Origin: Zychaea mexicana
Taxonomy: Eukaryota; Mucoromycota; Mucoromycetes; Mucorales; Lichtheimiaceae
DNA length: 64,000 nucleotides
NCBI RefSeq assembly: GCF_025766255.1
Contig: NW_026516675.1
Location: forward strand, 1-64,000
Direction: 5' to 3'
Numbering within the stretch: position 1 is the first letter of the stretch; each line of letters starts with the position of its first letter. A program made the position numbers and the translations under genes. Below are positions 1 to 11,087 of this stretch, one piece after another. The notes beneath the pieces were generated by a model. The model worked only from the letters and a program-made list of their open reading frames with translations. It ran no database searches and had not been told where the DNA came from.

Positions 1-2142
1 AAAGAAAAACCCCAAAGCAGCATGCCAACTTCATCACCAACAACAAGTACATCTCCGTACCCAAGGCTTCAGATGCACGCCGAAATAATGCCGGCCGTCC
101 TCGGACAGTTGAACGTAGTATCACTTTTTTTTGTGATCACTCAAGAGAAACATCGGCTCCAGCTGTCTTTGCTCTGCCTATAGGCTCAACTGAACCTGCT
201 CCCATAAAAAACGTCGACTTGCAAAACCATCTATTAAAGTAAATTGTCGTGCTCGATACCGTATTCAATACTTATTCTCAGGCAAAATCAAACTTGTATA
301 TCACTGGCAACATCAACACCATGACCCTACCGAGATAACCAATGCAACTCGCTCACAACTCCCCGCTGAAACACGTAAATGGATCGAAGAACTTGTCAAT
401 AACAAGTTGGAGTGGGATCAAATTCAGGAACATCTGCGTTTGACTGATAAACAACTTCAAGATGTAAGTATCATCTATACATGTAAAGCAAAACTATGAT
501 GATAACTTGTAGAGATGCTAACCTGTGGTATCAGCTCGAGGAAGGCGAAGGACCGTTCCCGGAAGCCTTACGTGTGAAGCAGCATCATGTCATGAATATC
601 ATCGCCAACCAACAGTCAAGATTAGCAAGAAAAGATTTAATCGATAAAGAAAGTGTAGTCAAGTGGCTTCTCTTTTTATAAGATCAAGGTTATCAAACGT
701 TGGAATATATCACGGATTCTACTTTTGTTGTTGCATGGATATCACCACGACAAGCTTTGGTAAGAAAAGATATATACTTAAATATAATGCAATGTTCGTA
801 TATTAAGATGCGTATGTGCTTTATAGCTGCTCAAGAATCTAAATGAGATCTGTATTGATGCCACACACAAGACTTGCAAATCTATCATCAATGGTCGGGC
901 TGATGCGTATCTGTTTTCTATCGTTGCCAAGCATACAGTTACTGGACAAGGTTACCCTCTTGCGTTTATGATCACAGATAATGAAGATAGTGAAAATTTG
1001 CAAGTATGGTTTCGATGGCTCCGAGACAGAATCGAATACACACCAACAAGGATCATGATCGATTGCAGTCCAGTTGAAATTAACAGCATCAGAGCAGTTT
1101 ATGGTCATCAAGTTCAAGTTCTTCTGTGTCATTGGCACATCAAAAGAGCATGGGAAAAGCACATCACGTCCAAGGTACCTTTTAGTTAGCCACATTATCG
1201 TATATTCAATATAACCTTCTTTTTTCTATATGTTGGGTTATAGATCAAAACTACTCTGTCAACAGCCGATACGAAGAAAAGAAGAGATGAAGCTCGTTCT
1301 GCCCTTGGTGCTTTGATGAATTGCAAAACTGTCGTTGAATTTGTGCAGGCTTGGGATGAATTTGGTAAAAAATGGCGAGATACATACGAGCATTTTGAAT
1401 TTTATGGCTATGTGCTGGACTATTGGTTGCAAGGCTTGGAGAGAGGTACGTTTAAGGCTCGTTTTAGCTTTATTTTGCGCTTCAATGTTATTTACGGTCG
1501 TATATTTAGAATGCGTCCTTCCATACAAATAATCTGATCGAAAGCTGGCATTCCAAACTTAAACGCAAATATCTTCCATACAGTCGCAATCATCGTGCTG
1601 ATCGTGTAATCTATGTGTTGACGCAGTTGGTCGAAAATGACTATCGTGCTCAAGTCCTGCGTGTTTTGGCTGGTGTTGAAGAAACAACAGCGACTAGAGA
1701 AGCTCAACAAAGGAAAAAAGAAGCTTGCAAAAAATTACCAGATGAAGCTGACCGGATGATAACTATTCATGATGATCTTGTATGTATCGTTTCTGTATGT
1801 GTGCGTTTACTTTTACAATTGCTAATTGTACTGTGGCAATAGGTTACCTGTCAATCTTTTACTAGTTCTGCATTGTATACTTTAAAGTTTGAAGAAACAG
1901 ATAGCAATGGCGTTATTGGTTCTTGTAGTTGTGAAGATTTTAAAAAGCGTAACCAGCCATGCAAGCATATATATCTGATCGCATATAACACCACCATTCC
2001 AGTAATCATAAACCAAAGTTTTCCTCGCTATTCAACAGCAACAGCATCATCGTCATCATCATCATCATTACCAGCATCATCTTCATTATTTTCGTCGTCA
2101 ACAACATTAACAGCATCTGTGCAACTACCACCACCATCTTTA

Positions 2143-2174
<32 letters not shown>

Positions 2175-2352
2175 AAATGATCTGCTCGCCGAATATGAAC
2201 GCTCGAAAAATCAAGTTGATAATCTATTTGCAAAAAACAAAACAAACATATCTACAACACAACTAGAGAATATGATTGTTCTACAAAAAAGGCTATACAC
2301 AGACATAGAAAAAATTATCAATCCAAATGCACGTCCCTCTCGTCAACAATAA
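1..2352 (+). pseudogene. MULE-type DDE transposase with SWIM zinc finger, decayed
   Basis: This is a spliced Mutator-like transposase gene, probably entering from before the window. Coding sense is visible from about 180 (a basic stretch leading into VYHWQHQHHDP). Introns begin at about 463, 762, 1174, 1447 and 1780 with GTAAGT/GTATGT-like donors. The MULE core shows ICIDATHKT (first catalytic Asp), MIDCSPVE (second Asp) and LLCHWHIKRAWEKH. A SWIM finger follows at about 1930-1970 (CSCEDF..QPCKHIY, pattern CxC..CxH). The C-terminus is a Ser/Ala-rich run and then a CAG-encoded Gln tract (about 2142-2170). An in-frame TAA at 679-681 lies between two well-conserved coding stretches (ending KWLLFL, resuming DQGYQTLEY), and no intron of plausible length removes it, so I call it a pseudogene. 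The SWIM finger is a DNA-binding module typical of MULE and FAR1 transposases. Terminal inverted repeats were not found, and the left end is outside the window. Confidence 0.8.
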
Positions 2353-2387
2353 AGATCATTATAAATTTTTAGCAAAGATACTTATTA

Positions 2388-2412
2388 GAGCATCTCCAAC
2401 GGTCGTTCTAAA
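2388..2412 (+). repeat. Left TIR of Harbinger element
   Basis: 25-bp perfect inverted match to 5086-5110; preceded by the TTA target duplication at 2385-2387. Confidence 0.93.
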
Positions 2413-2609
2413 TTCTATTTTAGGATTCCGAAATAGAAAATTTCGAGTTCCAACGGTCGTCCTATTTCTATTCTATTTTAGAAAAGCGTCAAATTTTTTA
2501 GAATAGGCGTCCCAAAATTAGGGCAAGTTTTCTAAAATAAAATCGCGTTGTTGTACGCAGTAAAATAAAGCTCTCTCTTCTTTATAAATCACTTCCTTTT
2601 CCAACAACA

Positions 2610-3537
2610 ATGTCTTCCAGTTCTTCTGCCCCGATCCCCATCACTAATGTCGAATCTCGTGTCGAATCGACCACCGTTCCCGAAGTTGTTGCAGAATCGT
2701 CGACAGCAGCAGCAGCAAAAGCTGGCAATCGCGGTCCGAGCTGGAGCAATGAAGAGGATGTGTGGTTGTGTCAATCCTGGCTTGCCACCTCCACTCGTTC
2801 GTCAAAGGGCACCGATGTTCCCCTCCAAATATTGTGGGAGACTATCTACAAAGATTTTCTTCAAAGAGGGGGAGATAAGGATGTACGAACTGGCCAGGGA
2901 GCCCTCTCGGACCGCTGGGGTACCATCCAAAGAGAGGTGTCTAGATACTGCGGTTGTCTTGCAAAAGCTCTTGCGCGAAATAAAAGCGGAAACAACGAAG
3001 AAAATGAGGTTAGGGGATGTTAGTTTTCATAAACGATACGATACCAGTACTGATGAATATATGGGAGTGAAGAAAGACTACGCAGTAACGCTGTATAAGA
3101 AAGCTGCGAAATCTGCTTGGAAGTTTCAACACTGTTACAATGAGCTTCATGAGCAACCAAAGTTCAGTAACAAGTATGTCAATGTGACAAATCAAAGCGC
3201 ACCTGAGTATGTGAAGCGCCCAATCGGTCGCAAGAAAGCCAAGGAGCAAGAGAAGGAGGATGGAACGCGCAAGCGTAAATTGGACGATGATCGCGCTCGA
3301 TTGGCGAAGGCTGAAGAGGAGCATGTCCAGAACAGCCGCAGGCGCATCGAGCTCCAGGAGAAAATGAACGACGATGAAGTGATGCGAGAACAGCTCGACA
3401 GATACTCAGGAGCTGAACTCGAGTATTGGACGCTGAGAAAAGGCGAGGCTTTGGCCAATGCAAAGGCCAGAATCGCAAAAGCCATTGTCCAGGACGTAGA
3501 AGTTCAACAGACTACCGACGACGAAGTTGACGAGTAA
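2610..3537 (+). pseudogene. Harbinger Myb/SANT-like accessory protein, frame broken
   Basis: This is the second gene of the Harbinger element. The N-terminal frame starts at ATG 2610 with a Ser/Ala-rich leader and a trihelix/Myb-like domain (GPSWSNEEDVWLCQSWLA, then LWETIYKDF and LSDRWGTIQ). In this family the protein binds TIRs and helps import the transposase. The frame closes at 3021-3023. The homologous continuation (FQHCYNELHEQPKF, then a Lys/Glu-rich coiled-coil tail ending DDEVDE at 3537) is in another frame, so a +1 or -2 shift is needed between about 2998 and 3060. A 15-nt GTTAGG..TTAG stretch lies at the break but is too short for a normal intron. It could be a real frameshift, a sequencing error or unusual splicing. 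The rest of the element looks young, so an error or a recent hit is plausible. Confidence 0.75.
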
Positions 3538-3574
3538 TAGAAAACAATAAATAAAAAATATCTTTTGTGTTTTA

Positions 3575-4951
3575 CTAGATCATATTGCCTTGGTGCTGCC
3601 ACAAATGCTCAACGAGGTCGTTCTTCAGTTGATCGTGGACCGCAACATCCTTGATCTCATCATAGCGATTTAAGTATTCGCTCATGGTGTTTGGATCCCT
3701 GCGAACTGTCAAAATGGGCGCCGATCCAACACTTCGCAATACTTCGGCTTCGTTGTCATCAGCAACATCCTCTCCTGGATTGCAGCGCTGATCTTCAACA
3801 ATCATGTTATGCAAGATTATGCATGCGCGCATAACCATTGACAGATCGTCGGGTTGCCATAGTCTTGCTGGGTGTCGAATCACAGCAAATCTACTTTGCA
3901 AGATCCCAAAGGCACGCTCGACATCCTTACGGTACGCTTCTTGCATACAGGCAAACAACTATATAAGTAGTTAGAGTTGCTGCTCTCCATATGCATTGTT
4001 AAAATTTACCTTTTTTTTCTTCTCAATCGGATGCGTGATTGAATCCATAAACGTAGCCCACGGCGGGTAAATACCATCAACTAAATAATAGCCTTTGGTG
4101 TAGTTGTGGCCATTTACAGAAAAGTTGACGGGCGACGTAACATCAGACGCCAGATCATCGAAGATGGGGGAACGCTGCAAGACATTGATGTCATTCAGCG
4201 TACCCGGGAGACCGAAGAACGCGTGCCAGATCCATGTTTCGAAGTCTGCTACAGCCTCAAGGATTACTGTAGCTTTCTTCTCTTTGCCTTGATATTGTCC
4301 TTTCCATCCGGCAGGACAGTTCTTCCATTCCCAATGCATGCAGTCCAAGGAACCGAGCATGCCAGGGAATCCGCGTTTTTCCGCCATATCAAGAAGCCGC
4401 TTGATATCATCCTCGTTTGGTGAGCGCAGGTATTCGTCACCAAAGATGCGGCTGATTGCCAAGCAGAAGCGCTTTAAGCACTCAAGAGCAGTGCTTGCAC
4501 CTAGGCGAACATATTCGTCGGTCGCATCGGCAGATACGCCATATGCCAGTTGGCGAATTGCTGCCGTCGCTTTCTGCAGCGGTGTCAATCCAGGCGTATG
4601 AGCCGCGTCGTACTTCTGCGGAAAGAAGGCATCTTTCTGCTCCAATTCGCTTACGATCCGTTCGAAAAGCCGACGACTCATGCGAAAACGAGTACGGAAC
4701 TTGTACTCCGGGTAAACAGGATTGTCGCCAAAATAGTCATTGTATAAACGCCAATGACCTCCAACGCGATCGCGGTTAATGACGAGATGACCAGGAACAG
4801 AGCCTTTTCTGGGTTTTCTCACTTGATCGTCGTCTTGGTCATCAGCTGCAAAGATTCTCTGAAGACGCTCAACTCTGCGCTGACGTTGGCGTTCTTCCTC
4901 GATGTCTTCATCGAACATTTGTTTTAGGTTGCGAATATTTTGGCTTGACAT
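3575..4951 (-). CDS. PIF/Harbinger DDE transposase (DDE_Tnp_4 type), intact
   Basis: This is the transposase of the Harbinger element. The model is two exons on the minus strand, 4951-4010 and 3958-3575, with a 51-nt GT..AG intron (4009-3959) at phase 0, giving 441 residues. ATG is at 4951 (MSSQNIRNLKQMF). Catalytic-core landmarks are GSLDCMHWEW (first Asp), LPGTLNDINVL, YYLVDGIYPP (second Asp), and RKDVERAFGILQSRF in exon 2 (the Glu). The order and spacing match DDE_Tnp_4 nucleases. The N-terminus is acidic and Arg-rich with helical character. No stop or frameshift is visible and the flanking TIRs are perfect, so this enzyme may be functional. It faces the Myb-like gene convergently, with about 37 bp between their stops. 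Confidence 0.92.
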
Positions 4952-5085
4952 TGTGAAATGAGTGGTTGAAGTAGAAAGAGCAGAGCAGTAAATTCAATAG
5001 CCAGTTTTAGAATAGCGCGACCGTTGGAAAAACCATGCCAATTCTATGGTCCTGCTAGGATAGCGGCGTTCCATTTTAGAAAAAT

Positions 5086-5110
5086 TTTAGAACGACCGTT
5101 GGAGATGCTC
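5086..5110 (-). repeat. Right TIR of Harbinger element
   Basis: 25-bp perfect inverted match to 2388-2412; followed by the TTA target duplication at 5111-5113. Confidence 0.93.
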
Positions 5111-5379
5111 TTACATCATATATTTTGTTTTCTGATACTCTTGGTTGGACTTAGCATATTTTTTCTGGATACAGTTGTTGGACTTGCAATATGGGACTTG
5201 GAATTTCTCTGTGCTTGTGACTGACTAAAAATTCCTCTGACGTAATTTTTCTTGATGAATAGAGCAACTCCAGAGAGCCCCGACGAAGGCTGTCACAACG
5301 CTGCGGCGGTTTCGATGGTGAGTGGGCTTGTCTCAGAAGCAAAGGTTCCAATAGCGACGTCGAACAAGTGCATGCCAAA

Positions 5380-6860
5380 ATGGCGAACAATAACTTTGAA
5401 CAAATCACCGAATGTAAGCTGGAAATGCGTATGGAAGCTGGAATATACATAGTACTGAATGTGTGCTCTAGATTTTGATGCGTATGTCGCGAAAGCAAAA
5501 GGCGTCGTGTCTTTGAAATCCTTCATCGAGGAAAATTCAGACATAATTGACAAGTTTTCGCATGGAGAGGATGTTGATGTAAGAAGGTTCTGGAACAGCA
5601 AGTTTACGGAGTTAGTTATGGAGAGGGGAATCAAGGTGTGTACGAATATTTTCGTTCTAGTTTTCTTTCGTCAGTGTATTCCGAGTTGCTGAACAGGAAG
5701 TTTTAGAACTTCAGAAAGGACCAGCCGGACTGGGATGCGGTGCGCTCACCTTTTAAGGTAATCTATATTTCGTGTGATGTCAAAAAGAATCTCATAGGTT
5801 AAGTTGCTATGTTACAGAAACCTCTGCCAAAAAGCCGCAAAAGGGCCTCATCGTCTTCATCAATATCATCAGCTACAGCATCATCATCATCTTCTTCCCC
5901 GTCCTCTTTGCCACGACAGTGCGAGAGCAGCAACAGCAATAGCGTGAAATCAAGTACGGAGAGTACCACCAAAAGAGTAAGTACTAAGCAATAAGAGTAA
6001 TTATATATATGTGCAGGGGTGCCAGTGAGTGGTGAGTGTATATATACGTTCAAAAGTATGTGTACTTAATAAAATTTTCTTCAAATTAGCGGAAGAAGAT
6101 TACGATTGCGCTGACCGAACACGTCGAGCCTGTAGTACTGCATGAAAGTACTGATAAGGTAATGCGACTGTCAGTAAATTTATGTGATTGATATTAACCA
6201 GCTCGTTATAGTGGGTAGTCGGAGAGGTGCCAGTTACAGAAAAGCTTCTTGAGTACCGTGATCTGAGCATCGAGAAAGGCAAAGAAGGAATGTTGGATGC
6301 GTACCAGGAGGAAATGTAAGTGTATTATCATCTATGAGGGCTTTAAACATATGACTAATATACTTGATTTCCACTAGGTCAATCAATGGCATCTTCTTGA
6401 TCGATGGTCTAGAAAGCGTGTATCCAAGCTCATCGCTTGAATATGGTTTTGACGAGCAGACGTGGGAGCTGATGGTGGAAGAGTGCAATGGCCGATATCC
6501 TGTTGAAGAGCTATCGGATTCAGTTATCAAAGCATTAAGTCAATTCGAAAAGGTGCAATTTTATATAGAATGTAATCTTGTCGAGAAAAATGCTCTAATT
6601 GACTGATGATATATTTTAGGCTGCTCATAAAAATCTTAACTCCTGCAGCGCAATCGCTGACAAAGTCGACTCAACCTTCATCAAAGAATCGCTTATAAAC
6701 ATGTATGTTGCTGATTTTAAAGGTTTCTAATTGCATTTATGAGTACGTACATATCGTTAATTTATACATATAATACCAGAATATCAGCGTATTCTCCAGA
6801 TGCCTCCAAGATAATCGATGCAAATGAGAGCACGTTTTCAATTGTAGCGGTCTATGGGGT
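5380..6860 (+). pseudogene. Spliced lineage-type gene of unknown function, 5' part; truncated by insertion
   Basis: I can follow a consistent nine-exon reading frame: 5380-5413, 5472-5635, 5707-5757, 5818-5976, 6090-6158, 6212-6315, 6378-6552, 6620-6702, and 6780 to about 6860. All introns are GT..AG, and phases are kept across the joins. The start is ATG 5380 (MANNNFEQITEYFDAYVAK). Exon 4 encodes a Ser-rich, basic linker (KPLPKSRKRASSSSS) that may act as a nuclear localisation signal. Later exons read NGIFLIDGLESVYP and ISAYSPDASKIIDANE. I do not recognise a domain. The frame ends at VAVYG, where an AT-rich TIR element begins (6865). A same-strand exon at 21933-22281 may be its continuation across a 15-kb insertion; that link is inferred, not shown. 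Confidence 0.6.
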
Positions 6861-6930
6861 ATATGCATTACCAACTGTTTTCATATAAAAACTATCAGTA
6901 ACAAATTTTTTGTTGGTAACAAAAATTTAA

Positions 6931-6944
6931 AATAGTAGCAAATT
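6931..6944. repeat. Target-site duplication of LINE, left copy
   Basis: AATAGTAGCAAATT, identical to 12679-12692; abuts the LINE poly(A) tail. The two final T's could partly be tail. Confidence 0.85.
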
Positions 6945-7156
6945 TTTTTTTTTATGGAGGTTGGTCGGCCTCGAAATAAGTAGTTTTATTTGCAGTCCCA
7001 CGTGTCAATGACAGTGGCGGGCTGTGTGCGAAACAGAGAGAACAGATTGACTAAAAAGATACTTGAGTATGACTATGGCTAAGAGCGATATAATGTGTGG
7101 TAAAATGTGAAGGTAGAGATAGGGGGTGTTGTAGCTATGATATGTTTTTTGTGTTT

Positions 7157-7200
<44 letters not shown>

Positions 7201-7234
7201 TTTTTAGGGTGGGGGTATAGTATAGAAGAAAAGA
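6945..7234 (-). other. LINE 3' region with two poly(A) tracts
   Basis: Downstream of the ORF2 stop the minus strand reads about 35 nt, a 42-nt A run (7199-7158), about 200 nt of non-A-rich sequence containing an AATAAA-type signal (in GCAAATAAAAC), and a final 11-nt A run touching the target duplication. This is the layout of a 3' transduction. An A-rich tract inside a normal 3' UTR is the alternative. Confidence 0.6.
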
Positions 7235-10200
7235 TTAAAAGATTTCTGAAAGAGATAGAGGTCGAAAGCGGATTAACAGAGAAGAGACCCGAGAGGCGAC
7301 CATGGATGGTACAAATGGCTCATCATGAAAGATAAAACGCCAATAGGCTGCCCAGATTGCTTGTAAAATGCAGGCAATAGTAGTTGATATGGTGATAGGA
7401 CGTGTAGGTGGTTCGTCTGGTAACGTGAGTTGACAGAGTAGTGGAAGGATCGAGGCTGGGTTAGGATCCGAGTACTGAAGGCGACCCCAAACTAGTTGCC
7501 ACACTTGATATTTGTGGGGGCATTCGAATAGGAAATGGGGCGTGGTATCAATGTTGGATCGGCACAGGCGACAGTCCGGGGATGGAGCATGCGAGATATT
7601 GAAGCTATGAAGGCGTGAAGATGTTGGTAATGTCCCATGGATAGTGCGGAACCAGACGTTGCGGGCAGTGTGTTCCATGGGCCATGACCAAAATTTGGAC
7701 CATTGTCGAGCGGTAATGCCAGTGACACTATGCGTTGGTGGTGAGCATGTACGGCGATATCGTTTTGTCTGCCATATGGGCAATGTGGTGTGCAATCGGA
7801 GAGAAAGCGGTGTTGCATCAATTGCGCCAAGACATCCAGAGTGGCTGTTGCCTGAAAATGCTGGCGGGAGACAGAGCCGTGCAAAGCCATTGATCATAAA
7901 GATTCTTCCTTGAGCGAGATCGTTGAAAAAGCGATTAGTGAGGATCCTCCGGATAATACCATCTGCGGCTGATCGACGGCGGAGATAGCCAAGTGAAGCA
8001 TCAAAGACAAAGAGGTCAGATACTTTCATTGTTTTGAAACCCGGGCGATGGAGGCGGGTGTTAGCCGCTGTTGGTGCCCAAATGGCGTTAAGCGGTATCT
8101 GGAGAACTGATGCGGCTGAGAGGTTAGATGATAACCAGTCGATTGGAAGTTGGTCAATAGCTCGATACAGCAGATAGCCGACAGTGCCCGAATCCCTTGC
8201 ATCTGGACCACGTAAACTGGGAAAAACCAGAGTAAAGCGGGGGTCGATTGAGGCACCAGACGAGACCACAAGGTGGTGCCAGAGGCAGGTGGTGAGATAT
8301 GTTGCTGTAGTTGAGTCTTGGTCAAAGAGCGGTTCCAACCATCGCAGTTGTAAAGCTGACTGTTGGAGCAGAGGATTCAAAATGCCCACCCCGCCATGGC
8401 TGCGCGGCTGGCAAAGGTTCTCGAAGCTGATACGAGGGAACATGCGCGTCATGAGGAATTGGCCACATATTGAGCGTAATTTCCTGAAGAAGGATGAAGG
8501 CGCAGCACCGACGAGTCGTAGTACGTGCCATAGCTTCGATAATATCAATGAGTTTAGTACTGTAGCGCGGCCGCGAATAGATAGTTGGCGTTGCGAGTGT
8601 AGCTGGCAGGCCGACCGTATCTTGACCAATATCTGCTCTAGAAACGTGTGTAGTTGATGTTGGGATGATGCTAGTGGGTAGCCGAGGTAAATTACCGGGT
8701 TGTCATCAGCACGAGTGTGGCATGGAGGATAGCCCGCCCTATCGAGGATAGGAGCCCAATCTGGAAGCGGCCTACCACAGAGCGATATGGCTTGAGTTTT
8801 GTGAGCGTTCATCCGTGCGTTTGATGCGGCCTGATAATGGTGTAAATGGAGGCGCAGACGTTCCAAATCTTGAGGTGAAGCGAGGAATACGAACACATCA
8901 TCTGCGTACGCGAGGACTTTGAGTGGTGCTGGTGGCAAAAGAGTGGTGATTGTTTGACTAGATGCTGGTTGAAAGCCATGAAAAGACGTATCATGTATAA
9001 TGCGGCGGAGGAGTGGTTCGAGAGCAAGATTAAAAAGGATAGGCGACATAGGATCCCCCTGCCGGAGACCACGTCCTTGGATGAAAGGATCCGTCACATG
9101 CCCATTGATGTTGAGATGTATGCGGGTCGAGAAAAACAGAGTACAGATGGAGTTGATGACCCTCTCGGGAAAACCAAAACGAACCATGACTTGGCGAAGA
9201 TACGTTGGGTTAACGCGGTCATAGGCCTTCTCGGCATCTAATTGTAAAGCGATATGATTGCTAGCTGGATCGTTGCGCGCTTGTTCCATTGCCAGTTTCA
9301 CCAACATACCATTGTTGGCTATGAACCGGCCTGGCAAGAATCCAGTTTGAAATTCATTGATGAGTGGATCAGCCGCTTGAATAAGGCGCGAGTTCAATAG
9401 CCGAGTGAATATTTTAGCGTCCGTATTGATCAAAGATATAGGCCTCCAATTGCGTAAGGTCGTCAAATCGCCCTTTTTAGGAAGCAGGGTTACTGCAGTG
9501 TCATTCCAAGATGCGGGGAACACTGCATCCTGTAGGGCAGCATTGTACACGGAGCGAGCAAGCTCCTGGTAGTCCGGGTGCTGAAAAACCAAGTACCAGA
9601 TTGCATATGGAAGGCCATCGAGGCCAGGGCTACTTTTACTTGGTGCCCGTCTGGCGCCACTGATAAGATCCTCAGCGGAAAATGCAGCAGTGAGCAATTC
9701 ACAGGCAGATTCCGTGATAGTGCAGGCTGTGGGAAGCTCATCCAAAAGGTAGGCCATCGAGTCTTGATCCACTGGGTCGGCAGTATATAAATCCTGATAG
9801 AACGCCCGGGCTGCTGCTTGTAAAGAGGTTGGTGTTGTTGCCAAATTATTAGTGTGGGGTTGTTGCAGTGCTAGGATCAGGCGCTGTGTCTGACGAGTGG
9901 TGGCAGTACGTTTTAAGTAGCCAGCCGATACTTCCCCTTGTTCTCTCCACCGTACGTTAGCACGAAGTGCAGCTGTGTCAACCATCTCTTGCTGGATGAT
10001 TTCGATTTGTCGCTCTACTCGAGGCAAGTGCATTTCCAGTATTGCAGGGGGCGGATTTGCACGGAGGAGGCGGTTGCGCTTAGTTTGTAAGGCCTTGAGT
10101 TGCTGGTCCCGCCAGTCAGCACGTTGGCGTCCAAACTGTTGCATGAAACGCTTCAATTCATCCTTCAGGCAGTCCCATTGTTCTTGGATTGTACCATTGG

Positions 10201-11053
10201 CCTGTAGGTTAGGGCGCAGTCGTGATAGCAGCCGTGCTAGGTCTTGTCGAAACTCTTTGATACGGGTGAAGTTGGGGTTACCGCGCCAGTACCCTTTACC
10301 GCGAGGGCTTTTACCAAGATCAATAAAGGCAGTCAACAAGCTGTGATCGGACCAGGCTCTACATAGTTTTTGCACGTCAGCACGTGTAATATGAGGGCGT
10401 AGGGAATATGTAGCATATATGTAGTCGAGGGTGGAATGATACAGATCCCCATGGCGGTAGGTGGGTAGTGGTGATGTCGCATCTGTATCCGTTATGCAGT
10501 CAAGAAAATTGTTTTGAATAACTGCGCGCCAAGCCGCAGGCACTCGGTTATGATGATCGGCTCGGTGACTGTTGTAGTTGAAATCGCCGGCAATGATAAG
10601 TCGGTCAAGATAGTTAGAGTCAGGGTTGTTGAAAATAGGTGATGCGAGTAGTTGGTCGTAGAAGGTGTGTCGCTCACGGATTGATGATGTGGCTGGTGCA
10701 TAAATGACGAGAAAATAGAATGGTGTAAAAGTGCTGGAAACGGATTGGACATGAGCAAAAATGATCCGCTCCGTATTATCCGCCAGGTCGATATGGATCT
10801 TGGTGATGGTGATGTCAGGTGATAATGAAAGGAGGCCGCAGCGACTAGTCCAAAGGCTAACTGCTGGTCTGAATTGAAAGTCGAATGAATTTACAATGTC
10901 TTCTGAAGAAGCATTGGTTTCTTGTAGTGATAGTAGTTGTGGTTGTTGTTGACGCAGGTACCGAATAAGTGAGGACCGTGCGTCAGGGTTATGAGTTTTG
11001 CGTAGGCTATTACAATTTAAAGAGCACAATTTGAGGATCTGATGGGATGTCAT
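7235..11053 (-). CDS. LINE ORF2: endonuclease-reverse transcriptase with zf-RVT tail, intact
   Basis: A 1272-residue polyprotein performs nicking and target-primed reverse transcription. The N-terminus is an APE-type endonuclease: SLNCNSLRK (Asn), LSLQETN (catalytic Glu), IIAGDFNYNSH (Asp/Asn) and WSDHSLLTAF (Asp-His). The RT domain shows LQLDAEKAYDRVN, GRGLRQGDPMSPILFNLALE and VLAYADDVFVF (catalytic YADD). The C-terminal region has the zf-RVT pattern, with WSKFWSWPMEHTARNVWFR followed by CRLC....H....CPH. The start is ATG 11053 (MTSHQILK), 34 nt after the ORF1 stop. There are no stops or frameshifts over 3.8 kb. The zf-RVT tail and APE-RT layout resemble L1-clade LINEs of plants and fungi; no RNase H domain was recognised. 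Confidence 0.93.
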   Translation of the reverse strand: MTSHQILKLCSLNCNSLRKTHNPDARSSLIRYLRQQQPQLLSLQETNASSEDIVNSFDFQFRPAVSLWTSRCGLLSLSPDITITKIHIDLADNTERIIFAHVQSVSSTFTPFYFLVIYAPATSSIRERHTFYDQLLASPIFNNPDSNYLDRLIIAGDFNYNSHRADHHNRVPAAWRAVIQNNFLDCITDTDATSPLPTYRHGDLYHSTLDYIYATYSLRPHITRADVQKLCRAWSDHSLLTAFIDLGKSPRGKGYWRGNPNFTRIKEFRQDLARLLSRLRPNLQANGTIQEQWDCLKDELKRFMQQFGRQRADWRDQQLKALQTKRNRLLRANPPPAILEMHLPRVERQIEIIQQEMVDTAALRANVRWREQGEVSAGYLKRTATTRQTQRLILALQQPHTNNLATTPTSLQAAARAFYQDLYTADPVDQDSMAYLLDELPTACTITESACELLTAAFSAEDLISGARRAPSKSSPGLDGLPYAIWYLVFQHPDYQELARSVYNAALQDAVFPASWNDTAVTLLPKKGDLTTLRNWRPISLINTDAKIFTRLLNSRLIQAADPLINEFQTGFLPGRFIANNGMLVKLAMEQARNDPASNHIALQLDAEKAYDRVNPTYLRQVMVRFGFPERVINSICTLFFSTRIHLNINGHVTDPFIQGRGLRQGDPMSPILFNLALEPLLRRIIHDTSFHGFQPASSQTITTLLPPAPLKVLAYADDVFVFLASPQDLERLRLHLHHYQAASNARMNAHKTQAISLCGRPLPDWAPILDRAGYPPCHTRADDNPVIYLGYPLASSQHQLHTFLEQILVKIRSACQLHSQRQLSIRGRATVLNSLILSKLWHVLRLVGAAPSSFFRKLRSICGQFLMTRMFPRISFENLCQPRSHGGVGILNPLLQQSALQLRWLEPLFDQDSTTATYLTTCLWHHLVVSSGASIDPRFTLVFPSLRGPDARDSGTVGYLLYRAIDQLPIDWLSSNLSAASVLQIPLNAIWAPTAANTRLHRPGFKTMKVSDLFVFDASLGYLRRRSAADGIIRRILTNRFFNDLAQGRIFMINGFARLCLPPAFSGNSHSGCLGAIDATPLSLRLHTTLPIWQTKRYRRTCSPPTHSVTGITARQWSKFWSWPMEHTARNVWFRTIHGTLPTSSRLHSFNISHAPSPDCRLCRSNIDTTPHFLFECPHKYQVWQLVWGRLQYSDPNPASILPLLCQLTLPDEPPTRPITISTTIACILQAIWAAYWRFIFHDEPFVPSMVASRVSSLLIRFRPLSLSEIF

Positions 11054-11087
11054 GATGATAATTAATTTTGATACGTATTTTTGCGGG

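Larger units (their letters stand above)
2388..5110. mobile_element. PIF/Harbinger DNA transposon, full length with TIRs and TSD
   Basis: This is a complete 2723-bp element. The first 25 bases (2388-2412, starting GAGCATCTCCAACGGTCGTT) are the exact reverse complement of the last 25 (5086-5110). Both ends are flanked by TTA (2385-2387 and 5111-5113), the 3-bp target duplication typical of the Harbinger superfamily. Sub-terminal copies of the CAACGGTCG motif lie at about 2452 and 5020. The element carries the two expected genes in convergent orientation: a Myb/SANT-like protein on + and a DDE transposase on -. It sits between the decayed MULE (ending 2352) and the spliced gene at 5380, and appears to break neither. 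Confidence 0.93.
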
